From Chamaea fasciata (lineage: Eukaryota; Chordata; Aves; Passeriformes; Sylviidae), in NCBI GenBank assembly GCA_029207755.1, contig JARCOQ010000002.1:58755172-58819171 (forward strand): 64,000 nt of DNA, read 5' to 3'. The notes under the pieces are model-generated. The model was not told the DNA's origin and did not search any database. It saw nothing but the letters and a program-made list of their open reading frames with translations. Within the stretch, counting starts at the first letter, position 1. Every line of letters begins with the position of its first letter. Below, piece by piece: positions 1-13,665 of this stretch. Both the position numbers and the translations under genes were made by a program.

Positions 1-2572
1 TGTAGCTGTATAAAAAAAATACTTCTGAACATTTCCCTAGAATTGCATTCATTAATGATAAACTCACCACTTTTCCCTTGCAAAACTATATTGAGAATTG
101 AGCACTATTAGCTAAGGCCCAGTGTTCTATTAGACAAAAATAATTTGTTATAGACTGAGTTATATGTAATCTGATCTATATTATATGGCTCAATAACTCT
201 TGCTATTTCATTAGATGCAGATATTCTAATCAGAAAAATTCAGAAAAAAAATCTAGATTTCATGGCAGAGGTAGAAATTTATTATCTGTTAGAAAATGAA
301 GACATCACAGTATTGGGGCTTTTTCACAGTGTAATATATTGTTAAGGTTCTTATTTAGGAGACCAAAACCCAACCCATTAGGTCCAGTGTTGACACAGCA
401 GATGTGAATTTATGATTTTACAACATGGCATTTAAATGACAGCTTAAAAACACTCCTGAGCAACAGACTTTCCAATACTTTTTTGAACACCCTGTTCCTT
501 CCTGACACTGAAACTCCATTCTGCCAAGAAAACAGGATCATCAAATCCCAAGCAAAGCCAGCAAAATGGATCCTGGTTCTGCAGCCCAATTTTTATACAT
601 TTATTGGCCAGCAGGAACCTGAGGTTTCTCCTGTGTTTGGTTCTGCCTATTTTCCTGAGCAACATCGTCCAATGGAAGCAGGCCCTTAGAGAAAAACAGT
701 CACACAAACAATAAATACTTCAGTGGGTTTTACATCAGGCATGACATAGACTAGTGGCATAGACCATATATTAATTAGCTACTCTCCAGTAGCCCATCTT
801 TCAGCCCATCTTTCATCTCAGGTACCTAACTAGCCTGGAATTGCAGGTCTTGAAACAGATATCCAATTTTGGTTTTTTTGCAGCTGGATATCTTGATGCC
901 TTAGTTAAGTGTCTGCGTTAACACAATGACGTATATGTATGAGTGACATATAAGATCAAACCTCTGTGGATTATTCTCCCACTGAATTTCAGCTAGGGAA
1001 CTTCTGAGGACCAGATCTCTCATGACTAATAGTCAGGCAAAATCAGTTAAAAATTATAGACTTTGCTATGCATAGCAACTCTGACAAATTTGTACCGATG
1101 CCTTATTGAAAAGCAGTATCCTACTACACATATTGCTGCAGAAGCTATACCAGATAAAACATATTTCTGTAATATAGCCTACAGGTCACAGTGGTATTGA
1201 AAATGAACAGAGACTATTAGTTGAGGTTTCTGTTTTGTAAATTATTAATATTTCAATTTTAGGAAGTTTTTTTGGGGGGGGGTTGGTTTTTTTTTTTTTT
1301 TTTTAATGTTATTGAAATCTTCCTGACCTTGAGCAAGTTTCATAATACTGTTAGATAATATATTTGCCTGCCACCTTCATAGAGCCTGGGCTTAAATCTG
1401 TCTTGGGTCACAAGTGGAATTATCTAAATGGCTTCAAATTAGCCCTCAGTAGTCATTTGTTCATTTCACAAAAGTAGTATTGTCATAATTTGGCAGCAGA
1501 GTGCAATTGTAGAGTGCTATTCTGTAAGGAACCAAAAAATGAAATAGAAGGGATATTGGAGACCAGATTTGCTTTTGGCAATGATATTTGGATCAATCCC
1601 ATACAAATATATCTTACTTTCATGAGAACCACTATTCAGCAAATTAGTTAGCATGATGTAGTTATCTAAACGTTTTACAGTTTCATGGACACTGGCAGTC
1701 CAAGACATCCTTTGATTCATCTTACTTGCAATAGAGAAAAATTGCTATAAGTACTGATTGAATAGGAAAACAATGTGCTTTTTTGTTTCTTTATTTGTTT
1801 TGAAGTATGATGATAATTAGAACATGGAACAATGAGGCAAGCTCTAATTAGAGGTTTAAATGAAAACAACATCATCGACATCATTCAACTATATGCAGTT
1901 AAATTCAATTAAATAATTTGCTGACTTTTATGTGACCAGTTTTATCTAGCATAATAAAGAAAATGGTAAAATAAATAAAAAAAAAAAGTAGGAGAAAAGT
2001 TTTCAAATAAATTAGTTGGTGTAAATTATTCCATTAGTTGTGCTAATAAAGCAAAGAATGTGGTAAATGTCCAAGATTGCATTTTTTATATTTGAAAGGT
2101 TCTGAGTCACTGAAATTACACTAACTTAAATGTAATCGGGGGGGGGCGGAAGTAGCATTTCTGCTTACATAAGCAAATGGATGGTCTTAATTGAACCGAG
2201 CATTTTTAGGATAATAGTCTAGTTGTTCAGCAGTTGCACAAAAGATGCTTCAATAAAATTGGTCCATTAGTAGTGTAAGGAATACAAGATAGCAAAGGAA
2301 TATAAAGCCATATTTAGGCTGGAAACCTCTTAGAAAAAGGACTCCTATTTTCTTTAACACCTATCACTACTTATGCATGTTGCTGTGTAAAAAGTATTGA
2401 TCAAGATCAGTCCCTTCACATTAATACATAAGTAAAATTGTAAGGTTTGCCTCAAAATTGCACACAGCAACAGAGAACATCATTGTCTCAGCACTATGTT
2501 TTCTGTGTTAACCTGACTGCAGTAATTCTCAACTTCAAGATTTTTCTCCCTACGCTCTGCTTCAGTATCCAC
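1..2572. other. non-coding A+T-rich unique DNA
   Basis: No exon, RNA gene or recognisable transposon is visible. Stops are frequent in all frames and the few short open frames have no domain I recognise. It contains a T/G tract near 1,267-1,304 and a run of nine G at about 2,138-2,146. The part around 1,800-1,960 is low in simple repeat and rich in TAAT/ATTA homeodomain-type cores, which could mean regulatory DNA, but nothing in a single sequence proves it. Confidence 0.6.
1267..1304. repeat. T/G low-complexity tract
   Basis: A run of T, a block of nine G, a short GGTTGG, then about 18 T. It is one of several T/G-only (or A/C-only) tracts scattered over the window and carries no coding signal. 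Confidence 0.8.
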
Positions 2573-3098
2573 GGTGCATTGACCTTGGCTGGACACCAGT
2601 TACTCATGAAGCCATTTTATCACTCCCCTCCTCAGCAGGGGCAGGAGCAGAAAGCAACATGGGAAAAAAATCATGGATCAAGATAAAAGAAGTTTCATAA
2701 AGCAAAAGAAACATGCAAAATATTTTATTTTCTATTTCTCATCAGCAAGTGATGCCAGCCCTTTCCCAAGAAGCAGGGTTCAGTACATATAGCTGTTACT
2801 CCGGAAGCATATGGCACAAGTAATGAAAGCCTCTTCCTCTTCCTTTCTCTTAGCTTTTCTATCTGAGCAGACATTATATGGTATGGACCCCTTTGATCAG
2901 TTTGGGTCACTTGTCCCCTCCAAAAATCTTGCCCAGCCCCAGCCTGCTGCCAAGGCTGGAATGTTGGAGAGAAAGAGACAATGCTGTGCCAGTCCTGCTT
3001 AGCAGGAGCCAAAATACACCTTTCCAAATACCAAAGCAGAGAACAGCACTGTGAGGGCTGCTGTGGGAAAATAAAATTCATCACAGTTGGACCCGTAG
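2573..3098 (-). mobile_element. solo LTR of avian ERVL-type endogenous retrovirus, copy 1
   Basis: Seen: the left end reads GGTGCATTGACCTTGGCTGG, a worn form of the avian LTR terminus TGTGGTGGGTTGACC. It is followed in order by the segments shared with the copy at 13.1 kb: the CTCCTCAGCAGG block, a TTTATTTTCT block, the ACATTATATGGTATGGA block, the CAGTTTGGGTCA block, the CAGCCTGCTG block and GAATGTTGGAGAGA. The right end resembles the GACCCAATACA terminus. Known: in the avian ERVL LTR family the sense strand carries a phrase like CCAAAGGGATATTCCATACC before the promoter, which places sense on the minus strand. Open frames across it are fortuitous. No target duplication survives and many substitutions suggest an old insertion. 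No gag, pol or env lies next to it. Confidence 0.7.
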
Positions 3099-3110
3099 AG
3101 ATGAGTCCTG

Positions 3111-3138
3111 GTACATATGCATGCATATATATATGTAC
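3111..3138. repeat. A+T-rich palindrome
   Basis: GTACATAT is matched by ATATGTAC at the other end, around a TGCATGCA centre and TA repeats. It sits a few bases right of LTR copy 1. It could form a hairpin or be a plain (TA) expansion; no function is implied. Confidence 0.6.
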
Positions 3139-6100
3139 TCACATTATACAAATATGTAAAATGAAACCTAACTGCTTGAATAAGGGAATATTCCATCAAA
3201 GAGAATTTAACAGATTTAATATTTGAATAGTCATGTTTTGAAATCGCAGTCTAGACCTTTGTGTTACTAAAGACTGTTTTGTTTAGTTTTTATTATTTTG
3301 GTTTAATAAACTTGCAAGTGAAGGAAAAAAAAACAAACAACCACAACATAGTGGGATATGAAGAAATAACCATAAGCACTGAATAATTAAGAAATCAATA
3401 AACAATTTCACATTTCTTTGGTGTTCAAATGACCTTCCTGAATTAGAAGCTAAGACAGTGTATGCAATGCAAAATCATTAGGTAGGTAATGTACCAAGTA
3501 AATTTGAGTAGGCTGGTAAATTTTGATTTAACTATCTTAACTGCTTTGATAGGTTGACTCTAAAGATCATTGAATCAGTCAGACAGTAGTTCAGCAAAAG
3601 CCAGATAAAAGGTAGCACTTAGAAAGTAATACACATGCAGAGAAAATATCAGTGAGTTGTGGGAGGTAGGTGGTAAGAGGATGGCCTGTAATGATTATTC
3701 TTTCCAAAATGCATGATATAACCTCCTACTGCTGAAGAGTGAGGTCAGACAAAGCCTAAGGAAAGCCAACAATACTTTTTTTTTGATTAATAGAAATACC
3801 ATCTAGTTCAGAGTTCACATGAACAGCCAGAAAAATCTTATGTGTCTGGGTCTGAGAAAGGCAGGAAGGAATAAACCTTTGTCCTGGAGCAAGAACAGAA
3901 CAGCCTCACAGGGGTCTGAGAAAGGGTTGAACACAGAGTTATCACTAGGGAGGATTGAAGGGGAGGTTACAGGTTCTTTTTTTGTGGGAAACCACCAGTC
4001 TTTTTATCAGAGGTGCTTTATATGCACCAGTATGCTGTGGATGGGTAACTGCACAACAACTGGAAGCTGACTTTTGTGACTGAGGTCAAAAATGCCTGCC
4101 TCTACTGAAAGAATCCTCTTCTTTCACACCATCTACCTGAAGCAGTCTTGTTAGGGTCACTCTGCAGAGCAGCTTTTCTGCCTTCTCACTTATATATTCT
4201 GGCCCAAATCCAGCCTGCCTGTTTTTCTGTAGCTGGGCATAATATTAAAAATTCAATTCAAGGACGCAGAGGCTCTATAAATTGCTGAGTACCCCTGGCT
4301 TTTGGGCACTCAGTTCCTCACAGAACAAATCAAGCTCTCCCCCAGGAATATAAATGAAATCACCCCAAATGTCTCACCGCATATGCAAATCTGTAATTCA
4401 CTCTATGTATGAGCTCTGCAGATAACTCAGTGCTCCTCATACACAAAAATAAACTTTCTGAGGTGGTGGCAATAGAATTTTTCTGAGATAAAGGGTAGCA
4501 CTGAGAACCTGTGTTCACCTTTTATCTGCCCTCTTCATGACAGTTGTGTTGATGAAGTCTACAAAGCAGCCTGAATTGAAAGCCGACTTGATAATTTGTA
4601 TCTTACTCTCTTACCTATCATTATAGTTAGTTCATCATTATCTTCTAAAAGATTTTCCATTGCTTCTGAAACAAGTTAAGTCAGCATTCACTCTATTTCT
4701 CACTCTCACTCTCTCTCTCCCCCTCCTCTCGAGAAGCAGTACAGCTGTCAGTATGACAATCTAGCGACAATATGTTACACCCACTTAGGTTTTTGGAGGA
4801 AGGACTAAATAAATTTAGCTATAGCTGATCAAATTAAAGTTTGTCTTTATGTTAGAGCAAGTCATTAAGACCCAGACAAATAAATGAGTAAAATAGAAAA
4901 TATAATTTAAAAAACAATGTTATATGAAATTAATCATGAAGATTATAAGGATTTCTAAGGGCATTACCTTCATTATCAGTTCTAGGAATACTGAACATTA
5001 ACTTTTTGTAAAATTATTTTTTTAGTTTCTCAAGTCAATAAAATATTTTTAGCACATAGGATGTTATAGAAAGCAGAGTAAACAGAGGCAAAATGGATTA
5101 CCCACAATGTAACTGTTTGGCCTAGGAAGTCTGAGAACAAACCATGTCTGCAAGCAACTCATTACTGAGAACTCCTTCACTGACTATGTAATCAATTTCA
5201 ATAGAGATTGATTGAAGTAATATGCCCTCAAACCTACATGCCATTTACACCTTTTATTTGGCATCTCTTAAAATTAAAACAAATATTAATATCAGTCATA
5301 AATCAAGAACTCAGAAGTCAATAGGGGTTCTCTGCTCATTGCAGAGAAGTAGCTAGAAGCCCCTAAAAACCTAACAAATTTAATTGAGCTTCAAAGCTTG
5401 AAGTTTGCTTAATAGATATTTTGAACTTATTTAAACTTAAGAACAATTCTGGGTTTGTCAATCTTTTCTAGAAAGAAATAATTTTATTTTTATATTTTTC
5501 CCTCAAAAGATGAGAAGTTCAGAAATGTGTAAAAAAAATAAACTTGTGTGTAAATGAAAAAGCCTGAGTCATGCATCAGATGCAATAACTGGAGAGACAT
5601 GCTTGTGAAAATTGGCCAGCAGATTTTCCAAATATGAAGAGGATGAAAGTTATACAGTAGTGCAAGTGTATGAGCTGTGTACTCAGGCAGTCAATTCATA
5701 AACAATCTGCTTTGTTGGAAGAATAAGAACAACAACAAAGAAAAAAAAAAAAACAAAGCAAGATTGCAGTAGAAGACAAGCTTCTAACTTGCTAGTATTT
5801 GGAGAGGACAGTGTAAACATCCTCTGCTCACTGTCAGAAATTTTCCTACATGTCTCTGCCTTATATTTCACCTTTCAACCACTTAATGAGGTTGACTGGA
5901 GCAAATTACATTTGACAGAGATTTTTTCTCTGACTTTGGAAAATACAAAAAAGGTTACATTATCCACCATGACCCAAGAAATCTTTGATTCTGGCTTTTG
6001 ACCTAAACTTTTTGATCTCAAAAAGTGTTATATTAGGAACACTGATGAATAAGAAGGTAATAGTATAGATTAGTACTGCTACTAAGTAGGATATTGGGTG

Positions 6101-7565
6101 GTGTTAATCGGATATGTGATGGCATTTTCTACACTGATGAGTTCCAGCTCCTATGAGAAAAACGTCCATGGATTTTGTTAGAGCATTCACAGTTGTCCAG
6201 CTCTCTCCTCTTAATTTTCAAGACATTAAACTCATCTTCTGCCATAGGTAGATGTATTCATGTGAACAAACCATTCTCTATCACCTTCCCAACAGGAACC
6301 TGGAAGCTCCAAATCAAGAATTTCTTTGGATTTTCAGCATGAAAACCAACCAACCTCCATCTTATTTGCATATCTTTCCTCACGTTTATTCCATGCTCTG
6401 ACAGTCAGTCTGAATAGGCAGACAGCTGACATAGAGAATTTTATAACCTCCAGAAGAAAGTATTTAGGGATACAACAGAAGAAATCCTAATGACTATGAG
6501 AAGTGTAGTGACTTTTTCACACATGCCTACCTATAGCATACAGTAATTTTGTTATCAGACCTTTGGACTAAGGCCTCTGCCATACACTTATATTTGAATA
6601 ACCTGTTTGTCATAACAATATTGAAGACATTTCCAGTCTTGTGGTACTTTTCACTGGCATTACGTGTGACAATTAGGTCTTCTTAAGCTGAACTCCAGTG
6701 CAGCAAGATGATGGGCATCTCTTCTTAGGTTGCTCAAAATTCCTGAGACAATATTTTACTTTCAATGAAATCTTTGTTTATCTCTAAGTTAGGAATTTTG
6801 GGATAATTTAGATGGTCTTCCAAACATCCAGGATTTCAATAAGGCAAATAAAAACATGATCTGTTAATAGCAATAAAATTACTTTGTCATCTCTTCATGA
6901 ATATGAAGAAAAACTGCAAATTGATTTCTGGTCTATTCAACAAATTAATAATTAACCATACTACTCACTTATAGAAGGCAGGAAGAAAGTCTAACAAAAT
7001 ATTATGGTACTCACAGACAGCAGTTTCATAGAAACCCAGAGGAGAGAAGGGAGATTTGAAGGATGTTATTGATAGTTTCCAGGGCTACTAAGTCTTCCAT
7101 AAGACTGGAGAACAAAGATGAGGTGAGAAGCATTTTCTCTATCAGACACTTATTTAACAATTCTAGCAAAGAGCAATTCCCATTCACATCATCTGCTTTT
7201 GCTGTGAGAGTGGCTCTGAGAATGTAGCCATGGGGAGGCCTGTTTTGATCAAGTCCGTTGCTTTCCCTTTCAAAGCAAATGAGATAATGCAGCTGTGGAA
7301 CAGCACCTTTTAATCAGAGCAGTGGGATTCCATTGAAATCTAGTACAATGCAGCTGCAAGTTAGTATTTCCCTAAAGCAGGTGTACACTTCTCCCTTTGA
7401 AACTGTGAACACTGCCTACATCCCTGTATCCCAAACTGAGCCTCAGTAGAAACATGCACAGCATTACCTTTTACTATTTGCCTTTTTGTCTCATTTTCCT
7501 TCTGTGCAAAAGACATTTAGATATGTGCCAAAAATACCTTTCACTAGTATAAGTCAAAGATATTC
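3139..7565. other. non-coding unique DNA
   Basis: No gene or classified repeat is seen over 4.4 kb. A pyrimidine-rich stretch at 4,691-4,730 (CT repeats and C runs) and an A-rich stretch at about 5,723-5,760 are the only simple-sequence features. Open frames near 3,819-4,070 and 5,789-6,001 lack recognisable domains and convincing splice or start context. Confidence 0.6.
4691..4730. repeat. CT-rich polypyrimidine tract
   Basis: About 40 bases that are almost all C and T, with CTCTCT and CCCCCTCCTC blocks. Ordinary simple repeat. Confidence 0.7.
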
Positions 7566-7662
7566 TGGTTTGTTGGTTTTTTGTGCGGTTTTTTGGTGGG
7601 TTTTTTTGGGTTTTTTTGGGGTTTTTTTTGTTTGGTTGGTTTTTTTGGGGGTTTTTTTTGGT
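7566..7662. repeat. T/G-only low-complexity tract
   Basis: Nearly 100 bases made almost only of T and G, with GGG to GGGGG runs separated by seven or eight T. The frames open across it encode only F/G/V/W-type or N/K/P-type low-complexity peptides. G-runs with long T loops give a weak quadruplex potential. Similar tracts occur at 40.9 kb and 59.0 kb, and the complementary A/C type at 37.4 kb. Confidence 0.85.
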
Positions 7663-10464
7663 AAAAGAATAAGGCAGGTTAAAAATTAAATCAATTCCTT
7701 GCCTCATTTGCCCTTATAGTTAGTTTAACCTTTATAACTTAGAAGAATACATGGTAGAAGATTGTGTTATCAAGTAGGAGTAGATGTTTTGGGAAAAAAA
7801 TGAACCGACTGATGTTCACCCCTACATAGGCCTGTGTTCTCAGTTGCTCATTAGTACACTCTGTACTCTTAGCTATGTTTTTGTGTACACAGCATAACAT
7901 TATATAGCTGTAACTGATGCAGTTATGGACAGTTTAATGATGCACAGCGACTCACAGCTTCTGGAAGTCTTCCTCGGAAAAAAAAAAAGGAAGTAGTAGC
8001 TACTGAGAGAAAATAGAAAAATCCAGAAATGTCTTTCAGCTTGAAATCAACCAGTGCAAAAAGGAATGATGGTCATACTATTCATCTTAGTCCGTTTTGG
8101 AGGTGAGTTTCAATTTTCCCTTTCAGGGAATTAAAACAGGATGAACCTTTCAGAAATAATGGGCTTAAACTCATGTAGTCTGACTGCCTCTTCTGCTGGT
8201 TTGTCTTGCACAAGGAAGTTTCATATGAGGCATCTTTCTCTGTGTGAAGAAGGTGACTTACTGCACAGCTGGTAATTTCTGCAGTCCCTCAGGTATGAAG
8301 CACAAGGCTAGAACCAGCAACACAGGCTGCAGCTTGGGACTGCAGAATCAAAGGAATAGAAACAAGTGCACACTATTTCCATTGACGTATGAAGGGCAGA
8401 TCAATAATTTCTCATCTCTGTAGAATGACAAACATCTTGCAGCAGCCTAGCCTGAGTTTCACACCCCCAGCAGCAGAAAATGGTTCTTTACCTAAGAAAT
8501 TTAACAGCATAAGATTTTTATCTCAAGAGCTATAAACTCTAGTTGTGCTTTCACTTAAATTTATGGCTGAAAGTTTAGAGACTAATCGAATGGAAAACAT
8601 GAGTGTCTCAAACTTAAATTGGAGAGCTGGCCTTCACAGCTGGGAGTTCAGAAAAAGATCTCTATTCAAACAAGTCCAGCAATGACATATAACATATTCT
8701 TGTTGTAGGTACCATCTCATTAAATAGAAACTTTAAATGAGTGAGCAATCTGTTGTAAAAAAATGAGGGAATAAGAAGTGATGTGCAATCATTACAATAT
8801 GCTTTTTCAATTCCTCACTGAGATTATTGAAAAATAGGAAAGTAAAACACAATTACAGAAAATATAACATAGTTGAATAGTTGTTCCCTGTTTTCTTTAT
8901 ACCTTCCAGATGAAGTAAACCAGAAGGGGACATTGGTGAGACCTTCTTAAGAAATTGGTGGAGTATAAAATCTTTGAAGTCAAGAAAGCTGATACATTCA
9001 TTATGGTGCATAAAACTGCATTTTCAGTTAAATGGAAGGATTTGTGGGACATATTTTACTAAAAAGCATGTGGAGTGATGGGAGTGGGAATGTACTGAAA
9101 ATTAAACAAATGGTCCCTTGTGAAAATGCAGAGTTTTGGACTTTCTTCTGGGAGCGTAAGAGCTTAGAAACTTTTATTAGACAGTGGATGCTTCAGCCCA
9201 TGCATGAGACCTAAGTCTCATCCAGATGTTCCATAAAGGAGGACATTTAACTTCTGATATCAGCTCAATATATCCACAAGAGACCCACAGGTAACAGCTC
9301 TCAGTTCTTAAGATCTGTTTGCCTTGAAACAGGGTTTAGAAAAGAATACTTCTTTCTCAAGAAGCTTCTATTGGAATTTTGTATGTTAAATTAACATTAT
9401 TCCTTTGAGATTTTTAATTTAAGATCCTACAGACTCTGTATTATATAATTTTTATTAGACTCACAGTTTTCTTTGCCTTCACTGCACCTCTGAGACTCAA
9501 ACACTGTGACTGTTACTTGAAGCTTCTCTCACAGTATAAGTGATTTTATGTCACACGTGTAGGAAATAAGGAGAAACACAAAATGAAAAACATTCAACAG
9601 AAAACATTTAAATGATAAGATGGGAAGGAAATAGGTAAAATTAAATGTAAAAAATATGAAGCTCCAAATCAGCCTTATCTCTGAAAACTAAACCTATGTT
9701 TGATTAAAGAAAGGAACTGCTTATAATGAAACAGAAAGGAAAATATATTTCGGACTGAGATTCATACCAAAGTTTCAACTAGTGATTCTAATCTTGTAAC
9801 AGGCAAAACTGTAGGGCAATAGATCTAGCATATTTAAAATGTATATTTCAAGATGAAATGAAATGTCATCTTTGTCTGCAGATTTTTTTTAAATCAATAA
9901 AAAAGAAAACCTGTGAGACTAGCTCAGATTTGGGTGAAAAATTTTGAAGTGACAACATTAAGACAGATAAATTGGGTCTAAGCCATTCAAATATAAGTTA
10001 ATGACAACATAAAGTGGAATACTTAGTAAAAGAAAATTTCAAAATAAGATTTAGAGAATCATAGAGTATCCTGGTCAGATATCTAGACTAAAACACACTG
10101 AGTCTCAAAATCTGATTCAAAATCGAGTGTAATCAGTGAAAAGATCTGAAATAGTACAGGCTTCAGCTAAATGACAAGTAAAACGCTTATCTACTTCAAA
10201 AGACATTTGAAAACATCCTTTCAACTCCCAGCAGAAACAAGTGCTGTGTCCTACTAGAATTGCATTTCTTCTTCTAAGGACTTGCATTTCTAGGTTTTTC
10301 TTCCCTTCTCCTCTCCATTCACAGACCGATTATCTTATATTCACTCTCGTTCCTCAGCTTTATACATTTCAGTGGTTCCCACTCAACCATGTCATATTCT
10401 TTTATCTTGACATTTCCTTTATTTTTTAATTGAAATTTAAAAATACTAATTTGCTTCTTATTTG
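7663..10464. other. non-coding unique DNA
   Basis: No gene, RNA or classified repeat is recognised. Base composition matches the rest of the window and the small open frame at 9,032-9,214 shows no domain. Confidence 0.6.
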
Positions 10465-10534
10465 CTTTTTTCTTTTTTTTCTTTTTTTTTTTTTTTCTTT
10501 TTTTTTTCTTTTTTTTTTCTTTTCTTATTTTTTA
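10465..10534. repeat. T-rich (TTTTTTTTC-type) tract
   Basis: Runs of six to fourteen T broken by single C. The F-rich open frame reading through it is an artefact of composition. Confidence 0.85.
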
Positions 10535-13098
10535 AACTATATCCAAATCTATTCAGGGGAAGTCAAAATTATTTCAGTTTGGATTTACTTGAACAGTTCC
10601 ATCATCGGTTATTCACATCATTCCACTAAGGCCTTTATCTCACTCATTTATGTATGCAGTAAAGAGCCTTCCCATAGACGCACACCCCACGCAGGTACAG
10701 AAAGCTTTTAAGTTCCATCACTTATACAGTCAGTAAGTTTTCCACTTTAGATATGAAAACAACAGAAATTTCAAACACATATTTAAAATCAAGCTAATTT
10801 CAGGACTTACTTTAGTACTCCAAAGCTAACTCCATTGCATACAAAGACCATTTCCAGTAAAATTTTAGGACAGACTAACCCCATACACAAACACATACAT
10901 GCACATTTTCCTTTTTCCAAAAAAAAAAAAAAAATCCAGAGTGTCGTGGGAACAAGAGGGCAAAGAAATTCTGGAATGTAATTTATTTCTAGAAGAGAGT
11001 CCAAAAGATGGGCAAACAGAAGCCTATTAGCTGTGCTGAAACAAATCATCTGCTTACTGCAGTACAGCAAGGGAGCTTTTTAAATACCTACTACTGGTTT
11101 ATATACTTCTATAGGAATTCCAGAAAATACAAAGTTTTCCGCTTCCAATAAAATTCTACTTTCCATCCTCTGCCCCCCTTTTCCTACCCCTCTCCCACCA
11201 CTTTTTCTGCACACTGCTTTTCTTAAAACAAAATGGTGCTAGCAGCAAACAAATAGTAATTTCCTTTTATTTTTTCCAAAAGACTGAATTATTTTTATTA
11301 TAACAGTGTGAAAAATTTAAAATGCTTCCTACCCACATGCTTTAGCATATATAGTCTTTTTTTTTTCCTACTGGGTTGATCCCAGTATTTTAACACATGG
11401 GGACAGATCCCACAGCATGCCACTGCTCATATAGTGATGATGTAAGAGGCAAAAGATGTACACATAGAAGTGTATTTTCAAGTATTGGTTAATAAATTGA
11501 CTTTTAAAATGTGTATAAGAAATGTATTTTTTTAAAAGCAATATAGTTCTTAATAAAGTGACAATTTACTGCCCTGTGATGTCCTCTCATAATTTGCATA
11601 AAACCACAGCATTTAAAAATCAGACAAAATTAAGCTTACCATAAAGATGATAGTTCAACAGTTGAGTGTAGCTGTGCTAGATTACTTGGCTGCAATTTCC
11701 AAAAGATAGAGCAAACACAAGTAGCTCTAATGTTTCTTTTCATGAGTCAACAGTCATATATCACAAAGCTTGTTTGACACAGACCAAAGCAATTCAATCC
11801 TCTCTGAGGTCTGCTTTAAACCAGTCGTCTAGAAAAGAAGGATCCTATAGCCCACTCTGACACTGCTGAATGCGCAGAAGAAATTTTTCATGGGATTGTT
11901 AGATCTAGCCAAGAACAGTCATTCATTGAGATAGAACACAATAGTCATCCAACCTGGAGATTAAATCTCAAACCTGTCAACAGATTTCAATTAATTAGTC
12001 ATACTCTGTTTTGAAGAACTTGACAGCATTTCATCTTTCCTGGCGTGATTGAGTAGTGATTACAAGGTCATTATGTAGTAGCTACATGTCATGTACAGTA
12101 GGTTTTCTTCAACCAAAAAAATGCCACTCTTATTCAGATAAACAACTTTAGCCAATCTTCTGATATTGATTCTGCAATTACTTTAGTATCTCATACCTAT
12201 CAAGCTGGGGAAATACATAGAAGCCTTCCTCTTAAAGGGTGAAGAGGCAAGCATAAATAAGAATTTTCTCTGCTTTTATTTTTATGTGAATCTCCCAAGA
12301 GATCAGACTTCCCAATTCCACAGTTTTCAGCTCCAAAGACAGCATTAATATCTTAAACATGGACAAATTTGTATAAAATGGTTTGTATTGGGTTGCATGT
12401 TTTATCTTAGATATAGAATTAATAGATCTTTGGATCTTGAGTTCCACAGCAGGATGATTTATTATTTTATTTATTTAGTAGCTCAATAAAACATTCAAAG
12501 CACAAGCCTATGCTTATCAAAAGTGGGCAGCTTGTAGAGATTGACATGATCCTACGGCTTTCAAAACTCAAATTTACTTTGTGCTAGCCACAGGTGTATA
12601 AGAACTGCAATTTGTGTAAGCCCCAAGAGAACTAATTATGTGTTAAGAAGAATACACATTTTACTATGTAGCATACAATACAAGAAAATTACCATGCATC
12701 AGGTTTTTGAGAGACAGAACTTTAGGCAGGTAACAGATATAGTTCTGCACAGATTTATTCTGAAATGAGCTCCCTTGAAGGCTTATCAAAAGTAATACTT
12801 TTTTTTTTCATTTAAATATATCTTCTTTACAGGGTAGAGTTTTGCCTCTGAAAATGCTCTGAATTCAAATACTACATGAAAGTCTTCTACAGAATAAGTT
12901 TCTTGAGCTTCAAAAGACAATTTTATTTACTGGCAATATTAGGCAAAGATTAATTTTACAAGAAATCAACAGCTCTTTATTGAAGAGGCAGTGTCCAATG
13001 ACATTGAGAGAAACTGATTTTTTGAAATATCTACATGTACAGAATTATTACATAATGTCATATTACAGTAACAAATGAGATGAAGACTTGCCCATACT
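10535..13098. other. non-coding unique DNA
   Basis: No gene or repeat family is recognised apart from short homopolymers (A14 near 10,920; T9 near 11,360; T10 near 12,800). Confidence 0.6.
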
Positions 13099-13665
13099 TG
13101 TGGTGGGTTGACCTTGGCTGGCTGCCAAGTGCTCTTCAAGCTGCTCTATCACTTCTCTCCTCAGCAGGAGAGAAGAGAGAGAGAGAACAAGATAGAAAAA
13201 TCCCTCATGGATCAAGAAAAAGGCAGTTTAACAAAGAAAAAGCAGACAAAAATAAAAGATTTATTTTCTACTTTCCAGAGGTGATGTCCAGCCATTTCCC
13301 AGGAAACAGGGTTTCAGTAGATGTGGAAGTTGCTCTGGAAGGCAGACATTAAAATATCAAAATCTTCCCCCTCCTACTCTTTTCCCTTAGACTTGGTTGC
13401 TGAATAGACATTGTGTGGTATGGAACATTCCTTCAGTCAATTTGGATCAGCTGTCCTGGCCTTTTCCCCTCCCAGGATCTTGTCCACCACCAACCTACTG
13501 GTGGGAAGGTGAAATGTTGGAGAGACAGCACTGATGCTGTGCCAGCATGGGTCAGCAGTAGCCAAAACACTGGTGTGTTAACAACACTTTTCTGGCTACT
13601 GGTACAAAGCACAGCACTGAGGGCTCCTGTGAGGAGCATTAACTCCATCTCAGACAGACCCAATA
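13099..13665 (-). mobile_element. solo LTR of avian ERVL-type endogenous retrovirus, copy 2
   Basis: Seen: left end TGTGGTGGGTTGACCTTGGC, an almost intact avian ERVL-type LTR terminus, and right end AGACAGACCCAATA, the worn other terminus. In between are the family blocks in the same order as copy 1, including GTGTGGTATGGAACATTCC, GCACAGCACTGAGGGC and CAAAACACTGGTGTGTTA. Reversed, these give a U3-like order, so the LTR points to the minus strand. Length of about 567 bp suits a full LTR. It is better kept than copy 1. Neighbouring sequence has no retroviral internal region, so this is a solo LTR. No clear target duplication is visible. Open frames inside it on either strand are fortuitous. Confidence 0.8.

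Noticed and set aside
2573..13665. A full provirus bounded by the LTRs at 2.57 and 13.10 kb
   Set aside because: No internal retroviral sequence is visible, the two LTRs differ greatly in wear, and no shared target duplication was found.
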